A DNA stretch of 10,836 nucleotides from JAZNOL01 sp045580815 (GTDB lineage Bacteria; Bacillota; Clostridia; RUG12999), in contig JAZNOL010000008.1 in NCBI GenBank assembly GCA_045580815.1, forward strand, positions 1 through 10,836, written 5' to 3'. Positions 4,982 through 10,836 of this stretch are shown here, piece by piece; positions within the stretch are counted from its first letter, which is position 1, and each line of letters opens with the position of its first letter. The notes below the pieces were generated by a model. It saw only the letters and a list, made by a program, of their open reading frames with translations. It was not told the origin of the DNA and ran no database searches. The translations under genes were made by a program, and so were the position numbers.

Positions 4982-6133
4982 TTGAAAACAGCAATTTTCG
5001 GCGGCAGTTTCAATCCGCCCCATATGGGACATATAAGCATTGCCAAGTGCGTTTTAAGTCAGCTTGAACCGGACAGGCTTGTTTTAGTGCCGACCGGCGA
5101 AACATATTACAAAAAAAACGCCGTGGTTACGGCAGAAAACCGGCTTGAAATGTGCCGTATTATTGCAGAAAAATACGGATTTGAGATAGATGATGTTGAA
5201 ATTTCAAAGGGCGGATATTCATACACCGCAGAAACCCTTGAATATTTCCAAGCCGCTTATCCCGATGACGAGCTGTTTTTTATTCTGGGCGGTGACAGCC
5301 TTGATTATATTGATAAATGGAAAAATCCCGAAAAAATATTTTCTCTTTGCACACTGATAGTTGCAAAGCGCGACGGTTATAATGATAAGGCAGAATATTT
5401 AAGACAAAAATTTGGTGCAAAAATTAAGGAACTTGATTTTGCCCCCTATGATGTATCTTCATCGGATATACGCCGAAGATTGCAATGCGGCAACCATGAT
5501 TTTTCGGACATGGACAGCGAGGTAGCTCAGTATATTATGGAAAATAATCTTTACACCTATGACACAGAATATTTAAAACAGCAGATTAAACCTCTGCTTA
5601 GACCCGAACGCTATGAGCACAGTCTCGGTGTTATGGAGCTGGCAGAACAGCTTGCTATGCATTACGGTGAAAATCCGCTTAAAGCAAGGGTTGCGGCGCT
5701 TCTTCATGACTGTGCAAAAAATCTTGAATTTGACACTATGCACGAATATATGATGCGTGCAGGAAATATTGACGACATAGTTCTTGCATCAAAAGGCTTG
5801 TGGCACGGACCTGCCAGCGCTCAGTATGCCAAAGAGCATTTTGATATTGACGACGAAATTTTTGAAGCTGTTTTTTACCATACAATAGGCAAACCAAACA
5901 TGAATCTGCTTTGTAAAATTATTTTTCTGGCGGATGTTCTGGAAGTGGGGCGTGACGTAGAGTTTGAATGGTCTATGCCGCTTCGTAAGCAAGTTTTTGA
6001 GGATATGGACAAAACACTTCTTGATGTACTTGATATAACAATTATTTCGCTGATTGAGCGCAAAATGGTTATGCATCCCAATCCGGTTGAAATAAGAAAC
6101 TCGCTTTTATTACAGAAAAAGGAGAAAATATGA
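4982..6133 (+). CDS. nadD: Fused NadD (nicotinate-nucleotide adenylyltransferase) and YqeK HD hydrolase
   Basis: This single 383-aa frame joins two enzymes that are separate genes in Bacillus. Residues 1 to about 193 are NadD: GGSFNPPHMGH (7-17) with the HxxH nucleotide-binding motif at His14/His17, FILGGDS, and SSSDIRRRL (159-167). NadD transfers AMP to nicotinate mononucleotide in NAD synthesis. Residues about 198-383 are a YqeK-type HD domain: His213 in YEHSLGV, His242-Asp243 in LLHDCAKN, and a late metal-site Asp in FLADVLE. YqeK proteins hydrolyse diadenosine tetraphosphate. The linker is short with no internal stop or second ribosome binding site. The start is TTG at 4982, 10 bp after GAGG (4968-4971). 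The stop overlaps the next gene as ATGA (6130-6133). Both active sites look complete. Such fusions are known in some bacteria, so it need not be a sequencing artefact. Confidence 0.94.
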   Translation: MKTAIFGGSFNPPHMGHISIAKCVLSQLEPDRLVLVPTGETYYKKNAVVTAENRLEMCRIIAEKYGFEIDDVEISKGGYSYTAETLEYFQAAYPDDELFFILGGDSLDYIDKWKNPEKIFSLCTLIVAKRDGYNDKAEYLRQKFGAKIKELDFAPYDVSSSDIRRRLQCGNHDFSDMDSEVAQYIMENNLYTYDTEYLKQQIKPLLRPERYEHSLGVMELAEQLAMHYGENPLKARVAALLHDCAKNLEFDTMHEYMMRAGNIDDIVLASKGLWHGPASAQYAKEHFDIDDEIFEAVFYHTIGKPNMNLLCKIIFLADVLEVGRDVEFEWSMPLRKQVFEDMDKTLLDVLDITIISLIERKMVMHPNPVEIRNSLLLQKKEKI

Positions 6134-7962
6134 ACAATAAAGACGATGAAACAAAACGAATCCCTATTGTAAATAAACAGGACGATGTTCCCCCATCACC
6201 CATACACGGTTTTGATCCGTCAAAGGTGATGTTTATCCCGTCAGATAAAAACTCTGCACCCACACCCGCATCGCCTGTTCCCGAACAACCGGCTTTTTCA
6301 AAACCTGATAAACAACCTGTTGATAAATCATCAACAGCAGTATCAGCTCATGAAGACACCGACATTGACAAAACAGTAATTATTCCGGCTATAGACAACA
6401 CAACAGCTGAGAAAACCACAACTGTTCCGTTTATTGAAAACAGCAGTCAGTCTACTTCTCCAGTTCAGACAACATCATCTGTTCCGGTTTCCGACCCGGA
6501 TGCTACTGCTGAAATTCCGGTTATCACTCCGAAACAAGAACCCGAAACACCGGCTATAGCACCTACATCACAAAACACGGTTCTCAATCAGCAGCCGGCT
6601 GTTAACAAAGCTCCCGAAACCGGTAAAAAAACACACAGATGGATGTTTGCCATCGGTTTTAGCATTATTTCGATTATTTTATGTATATCTATTATCATGA
6701 CATACGTTTTCCCAAGAATAATCGAAGACGGCGGCGTTGCAATTTTAGATAATGTCACCGCAATTATAGGCGAACCGCCCAAGCACACCAATGTTTTGCT
6801 TGTGGGCACGGACAACGGCGGATATCACACCGACACAATGATGGTTGCATCTTATGACAACGAATCACAGTCTGTGCATGTTATGCAAATCCCCCGTGAC
6901 ACATATGTTAAAGGCAACGGCAGAGCTGACAAAAAAATCAACTCAGCATATTTTATAGGCATTGACACCTTAAAGGATGAAATTTTCAAAGCCTACGGCA
7001 TAGAAATTCACCGTTATCTCGCAGTTGAGCTTGACGGATTTATCGAGATTATAGATGCAATCGGCGGCGTTGAGGTGGATGTTCCCATCAATATGCATTA
7101 CGACGACCCTGTGCAGGATTTGCACATTCATATAGACAAAGGTTTACAGGTGCTCAGTGGCAAAGATGCCGAAGGCTTTGTACGTTATCGTAAAGGCAAC
7201 GATGGGTCAAGCTATCCTCTTGGTGACATTGACCGTATGAAAGCACAGAAACAGTTTGTCCAGAACACGGTTTCCAAAATCATTTCTATTGACGGGCTCA
7301 GCAAGCTCCCCGAGCTCATAGGTATTGTAAACGATAATATTGAAACCGACATTTCTACTACCGAAGCAACAAGCTATGCAACAAAAATTTTGTCGCTTGG
7401 CAGCGATAAAATAACATTCCATACCGCACCCGGTGTTCCGCTGTATAAATACGGCGGTTGGTATTACTTTGTTGACGGCCAGGAAAATCAAACGCTTGTT
7501 ATGGAACATTTTAACGGTAAATACAACAAAAAATCATATACTCCGGTATATTTCGACCTTTCTCCGGATGCAAGCGAAACCGCTTCAGCCACAGATTCGG
7601 ATTATAATTCGTCCGACGTTTCCGATGACGAACGCTACACCTATTATTCTCCTGAAAACGATGCCGGATATTATGATGACGAGGACGGCAACACATCCTC
7701 CGGTGTTCCTGTTATTGATGACGACACCTCGGAAACAGATTCTTCCGACTCATCCGACTCCTCATCACAACAAGGAAATTCTTCACAAAACAACAAACCG
7801 TCTTCATCTCAGGGCAATAAACCCTCTGACACTAAACCGGATTCATCAGCCTCCGGCAGTTCAAATACTGCACCGGAAACCGATGATGCTCCGTCAGTAC
7901 AGACACCGCAGAAGCCGGCAGAAAACCTGCCGCCCGATGCACCGCAATTTGATTTTGATTAA
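6130..7962 (+). CDS. LytR-CpsA-Psr (LCP) family cell-wall glycopolymer transferase
   Basis: The 610-aa protein has four parts. Residues 1-170 are a Pro/Thr/Ser-rich cytoplasmic tail with a repeated T-x-x-[I/V]-P-x-[I/V] motif (Thr8, Thr82, Thr96, Thr126). Residues 171-194 are one membrane helix. The LCP catalytic domain (about 218-470) follows outside the cell: NVLLVGTD (221-228), QIPRDTYV around Arg256-Asp257, DAIGGVEVDVP, RYRK (352-355) and DIDRMKAQKQF around Arg369, matching the Arg/Asp residues that bind the polyprenyl pyrophosphate lipid. The last 135 or so residues are a Ser/Asp/Pro-rich extracellular tail. LCP enzymes attach teichoic acids or capsule-type polymers to peptidoglycan. The ATG overlaps the nadD-yqeK stop, with AAAGGAG at 6118-6124, so translation is coupled. 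LCP genes sit at this position between yqeK and rsfS in many Clostridia. The long tails are what is unusual. Confidence 0.94.
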   Translation: MNNKDDETKRIPIVNKQDDVPPSPIHGFDPSKVMFIPSDKNSAPTPASPVPEQPAFSKPDKQPVDKSSTAVSAHEDTDIDKTVIIPAIDNTTAEKTTTVPFIENSSQSTSPVQTTSSVPVSDPDATAEIPVITPKQEPETPAIAPTSQNTVLNQQPAVNKAPETGKKTHRWMFAIGFSIISIILCISIIMTYVFPRIIEDGGVAILDNVTAIIGEPPKHTNVLLVGTDNGGYHTDTMMVASYDNESQSVHVMQIPRDTYVKGNGRADKKINSAYFIGIDTLKDEIFKAYGIEIHRYLAVELDGFIEIIDAIGGVEVDVPINMHYDDPVQDLHIHIDKGLQVLSGKDAEGFVRYRKGNDGSSYPLGDIDRMKAQKQFVQNTVSKIISIDGLSKLPELIGIVNDNIETDISTTEATSYATKILSLGSDKITFHTAPGVPLYKYGGWYYFVDGQENQTLVMEHFNGKYNKKSYTPVYFDLSPDASETASATDSDYNSSDVSDDERYTYYSPENDAGYYDDEDGNTSSGVPVIDDDTSETDSSDSSDSSSQQGNSSQNNKPSSSQGNKPSDTKPDSSASGSSNTAPETDDAPSVQTPQKPAENLPPDAPQFDFD

Positions 7963-7976
7963 AGGAGATTACCTCT

Positions 7977-8318
7977 ATGACATCTAAAGAAAAAGCTATA
8001 AAAATGGCGACCGTTCTTTCTGACAGAAAAGGCGAGGACGTTAAAATAATGGAAATTAAAGACCTGACAACAATCGGCGATTATTTCGTTATTGCAACAG
8101 GCACTTCAAACACCCACATCAAAGCTCTGCGTGACCATGTGGACGAAAAAATGAAGGAAGAAGGCGTTGTACCCCTTCACAACGAGGGTGGCAACGGTTC
8201 AACCTGGCTTCTTATTGACTACGGCGATGTTATTGTTCATATTTTTGACCGTGAAGCGGCAGAGTTTTATGACCTTGAGCGTCTGTGGCTTGACGCTCCC
8301 GAAATTGATTTTGAATAA
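7977..8318 (+). CDS. rsfS: Ribosomal silencing factor RsfS (Iojap family)
   Basis: The 113-aa protein spans the whole RsfS/Iojap domain. The signature runs through TIGDYFVIATGTSNTHIKAL (residues 32-51), then GNGSTWLLIDYGDVIVHIFD and EAAEFYDLERLW. RsfS binds ribosomal protein L14 on the 50S subunit and blocks joining of the small subunit when nutrients are scarce. AAAGGAG at 7962-7968 overlaps the LCP stop codon and lies 8 bp before the ATG, so it is part of the same transcript. The order nadD-yqeK-rsfS is widely conserved in Firmicutes, here with an LCP gene inserted. Nothing is missing from the domain and the length is normal. Confidence 0.95.
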   Translation: MTSKEKAIKMATVLSDRKGEDVKIMEIKDLTTIGDYFVIATGTSNTHIKALRDHVDEKMKEEGVVPLHNEGGNGSTWLLIDYGDVIVHIFDREAAEFYDLERLWLDAPEIDFE

Positions 8319-8348
8319 TTAAAATATATACTGAAAGGACTTTTTGAA

Positions 8349-10760
8349 ATGAGTTACGATTTTAAATCCATTGAACAGAAATGGCAGAAAATCTGGGACG
8401 AAAACAACACTTTTTCTGCAAGCGACGACAAAACCAAACCCAAATGTTTTTTGCTTGTTGAGTTTCCCTATCCGTCAGGTCAGGGTCTGCATGTAGGTCA
8501 TCCCAGAAGCTACACAGCACTTGATATTATTGCCCGCAAAAGAAGAATGCAGGGCTATAACGTGCTTTATCCCATGGGCTGGGATGCTTTCGGTCTGCCC
8601 ACAGAAAACTATGCGATGAAAAACAAAATTCATCCCCAGATAGTTACCGAAAACAACATTGCAAACTTTAAACGTCAGCTTAAAAGCCTGGGCTTTTCCT
8701 TTGACTGGCAACGCGAAATAAACACCACCGACCCGTCCTATTACAAATGGACACAGTGGATTTTCTTGAAACTTTTTGAAAAAGGTCTTGCCTACAAACG
8801 CGAAATGCCTATCAACTGGTGCACAGGCTGTAAAGTAGGCCTTGCAAACGAAGAGGTTGTAGGCGGCGTGTGCGAACGTTGCGGAAGTGCCGTTGTGCAG
8901 AAACAGAAAAGCCAGTGGATGCTTAAAATCACCGAGTATGCCGACAGACTTATTAAAGACCTTGACGATACCGATTATATTGAAAAAGTTAAAATTCAGC
9001 AACGCAACTGGATTGGCAGAAGCGAGGGCGCAGAGGTTGATTTTACAGTTGCGGGCACAGACGATAAAATAACAGTTTATACAACACGTCCCGACACACT
9101 TTTCGGCGCTACATATGTAGTTCTTTCGCCGGAACATGCTCTTGTTGAAAAGCTTAAAAGTAAAATCACAAACTTTGATGAAGTTAAAGCATATGTTGAA
9201 GAAGCCGCAAAGAAAACCGAGTTTGAGCGTACCGAGCTTGCAAAAGACAAAACAGGCGTTGAGCTTTGCGGTATAAAAGCGGTTAATCCTGTTAATAACA
9301 CAGAAATTCCTGTATGGATTTCCGATTATGTTCTCACATCTTACGGCACAGGTGCAATTATGGCTGTTCCTGCTCACGACACACGTGACCACGAATTTGC
9401 AACAAAATTTGGTCTGCCGATTATTGAAGTTGTTGGCGGTGGCGAAGATGTTCAGAAAGAAGCCTTTACAGACGTTGCAACAGGCAATATGGTAAACTCA
9501 GGGTTTTTAACAGGTATGCCGGTTAAAGAAGCTATTGATGCTATTATAAACTATATTGAAGAAAACGGTCTTGGCAAACGTAAAGTAAACTTTAAGCTCC
9601 GTGACTGGGTATTCTCACGTCAGAGATACTGGGGTGAACCGATTCCGCTTGTTTACTGTGAAAAATGCGGATGGGTGCCGATTGACGAAAAAGAACTTCC
9701 ACTCCGTCTGCCTGACCTTGATGACTATGAGCCAACAGATGACGGTCAGTCACCGCTTTCAAAAATCACAGACTGGGTTAACACAACCTGTCCCAAATGC
9801 GGCGGTGCGGCACAGCGTGAAACCGACACCATGCCCCAGTGGGCTGGCTCGTCATGGTATTTCCTGCGTTATGCAGACCCCCACAATGACGAAGCACTTG
9901 CTTCAAAAGAAAATCTTGATTACTGGACACCTGTTGACTGGTACAACGGCGGTATGGAGCACACAACACTCCACCTGCTTTACTCACGTTTCTGGCACAA
10001 ATTCCTGTTTGACCTGGGCGTTGTTCCCACAGCAGAGCCATATAGCAAACGTACCTCTCACGGCATGATTCTCGGGGAAAACAACGAGAAAATGTCTAAA
10101 TCGCGCGGCAACGTAATCAACCCCGATGATATCGTAAACGATTTCGGTGCAGATACGTTCCGTACCTATGAAATGTTTATCGGTGCTTTTGACCAGGCAA
10201 CACCGTGGTCAATGCAGGGCGTAAAAGGATGCCTGCGTTTCCTTGAACGTGTATGGGGACTTCAGTTTATACTTGATGCAAACGAAAAAGGATATTCAAA
10301 AGAGCTTGAGGGTGCAATGCACAAGGCAATCAAAAAAGTTGGCGAAGATATTGACAAAATGAAGTTCAACACAGCAATTGCCACACTTATGGCACTTGTA
10401 AATGACTTTAACCGTGTTGGCAAAATCACAATCGGAGAGTTTAAAACCTTTATTCACCTGCTCAATCCATTTGCGCCGCATATTACAGAAGAACTCTGGC
10501 AGAAATATGAGTTCGGCGGCGAAATTGCTTACACAACATGGCCTGAGTATGACGAATCCAAAACTGTTGATGACCAGATTGAAATTGTTCTTCAGGTTTG
10601 CGGCAAGGTGAAAACAAAAATGATGATTCCGGCTGGGCTTGACCGTCAGGCTATGGAAGATTTTGTTAAACAGTCGGGCGAGCTTGAAAAAATTGCCGAC
10701 GGCAAAGAAATCAAAAAAATTATCTGCGTTCCCGGCAAGCTGGTTAACATTGTTGTTTAA
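8349..10760 (+). CDS. leuS: Leucyl-tRNA synthetase
   Basis: This class I synthetase of 803 aa matches the roughly 804-aa bacterial form. The HIGH-type motif is HVGH (residues 48-51) and the KMSKS motif is at 581-585. Two Cys quartets likely bind zinc: Cys158/161/175/178 (CTGC and CERC) and Cys437/440/481/484. The CP1 editing domain, which removes wrongly attached amino acids, keeps its Thr-rich TTRPDTLFG (245-253) and AVPAHDTRDHEFA (339-351) with Asp344, so editing should work. The anticodon-binding and C-terminal domains run to the end (LNPFAPHITEELW near 700). The enzyme charges tRNA-Leu in the cytoplasm. GAAAGGA at 8333-8339 lies 9 bp before the ATG. The gap to rsfS is 30 bp with no terminator, so it is probably the last known gene of the obgE operon. 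No T-box leader precedes it. Confidence 0.98.
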   Translation: MSYDFKSIEQKWQKIWDENNTFSASDDKTKPKCFLLVEFPYPSGQGLHVGHPRSYTALDIIARKRRMQGYNVLYPMGWDAFGLPTENYAMKNKIHPQIVTENNIANFKRQLKSLGFSFDWQREINTTDPSYYKWTQWIFLKLFEKGLAYKREMPINWCTGCKVGLANEEVVGGVCERCGSAVVQKQKSQWMLKITEYADRLIKDLDDTDYIEKVKIQQRNWIGRSEGAEVDFTVAGTDDKITVYTTRPDTLFGATYVVLSPEHALVEKLKSKITNFDEVKAYVEEAAKKTEFERTELAKDKTGVELCGIKAVNPVNNTEIPVWISDYVLTSYGTGAIMAVPAHDTRDHEFATKFGLPIIEVVGGGEDVQKEAFTDVATGNMVNSGFLTGMPVKEAIDAIINYIEENGLGKRKVNFKLRDWVFSRQRYWGEPIPLVYCEKCGWVPIDEKELPLRLPDLDDYEPTDDGQSPLSKITDWVNTTCPKCGGAAQRETDTMPQWAGSSWYFLRYADPHNDEALASKENLDYWTPVDWYNGGMEHTTLHLLYSRFWHKFLFDLGVVPTAEPYSKRTSHGMILGENNEKMSKSRGNVINPDDIVNDFGADTFRTYEMFIGAFDQATPWSMQGVKGCLRFLERVWGLQFILDANEKGYSKELEGAMHKAIKKVGEDIDKMKFNTAIATLMALVNDFNRVGKITIGEFKTFIHLLNPFAPHITEELWQKYEFGGEIAYTTWPEYDESKTVDDQIEIVLQVCGKVKTKMMIPAGLDRQAMEDFVKQSGELEKIADGKEIKKIICVPGKLVNIVV

Positions 10761-10762
10761 TA

Positions 10763-10836
10763 ATGAAAAAATTTATTGGTTTTCGCATTGCGGTGTTTAC
10801 TGCGGCAGTTCTGGTTTTCGGCTGTTTGCTTGCAGT
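10763..10836 (+). CDS. Start of a membrane or secreted protein (partial, possibly ComEC)
   Basis: ATG at 10763, 2 bp after the leuS stop, opens a frame that stays open to the window end: MKKFIGFRIAVFTAAVLVFG, then CLLA. This is a short basic start followed by a hydrophobic segment, which fits either a first membrane helix or a signal peptide. ComEC-type DNA-uptake channels start in a similar way, and com genes often lie near rsfS in Firmicutes, so ComEC is one possibility, but 24 residues cannot settle it. There is no obvious ribosome binding site; the close TAA-TAATG arrangement suggests translational coupling to leuS. Confidence 0.5.
   Translation, partial: MKKFIGFRIAVFTAAVLVFGCLLA

Noticed and set aside
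7433..7987. 184-aa frame overlapping the LCP C-terminal tail
   Set aside because: Out-of-frame reading of the low-complexity Ser/Asp tail; no start signal and no recognisable domain.
8319..8348. T-box or other leader before leuS
   Set aside because: The gap is 30 bp and holds only the ribosome binding site, so there is no room for a T-box.
8475..9392. 305-aa open frame antisense to leuS
   Set aside because: Shadow of the leuS coding strand: Cys/Phe-rich composition, no ribosome binding site, no domain.

Overview
The window reads as a chromosomal segment of a low-to-moderate-GC Clostridia member, most likely a gut Oscillospiraceae/Ruminococcaceae-type Firmicute. The evidence is the gene order (rplU-prp-rpmA, then obgE-yhbY-nadD/yqeK-LCP-rsfS-leuS), an L27 with the Firmicute-type cleavable N-terminal extension, strong AAAGGAGG-type ribosome binding sites, TTG starts, and a GC-rich hairpin repeat of a kind I recall from gut Firmicutes. 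The taxonomic call is inference; no marker gene here fixes a genus.

Region by region: (1) 1-766 is the end of the ribosomal-protein operon: the last codons of rplU, the Prp protease, ribosomal protein L27, and an intrinsic terminator. (2) 767-3120 is an accessory insert between rpmA and obgE, which are usually close neighbours. It holds a MITE-like hairpin element (about 783-947), a strong promoter at 994-1022, a heavily self-complementary transcript that starts at about 1029 and ends at a UUCG-tetraloop terminator (1207-1235), a lipoprotein gene with a 42-bp tandem duplication, a shared hairpin terminator, and a convergent gene for an Amidase_6-type cysteine hydrolase. (3) 3121-10760 is a tightly packed plus-strand housekeeping operon: obgE, yhbY with a long basic tail, a nadD-yqeK fusion, an LCP-family cell-wall glycopolymer transferase, rsfS and leuS. 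A membrane or secreted protein gene begins at 10763 and runs off the end.

Functionally, the two conserved blocks deal with the large ribosomal subunit (L21, L27 and its maturation protease, ObgE, YhbY, RsfS), NAD and Ap4A metabolism (NadD-YqeK), leucyl-tRNA charging (LeuS) and envelope assembly (LCP). The part that ordinary annotation explains least is the promoter, structured RNA and terminator at 994-1236. It is either a free-standing small RNA or an attenuator-type leader for the lipoprotein gene. A second feature worth a look is a repeated T-x-x-[I/V]-P motif in the cytoplasmic tail of the LCP protein.
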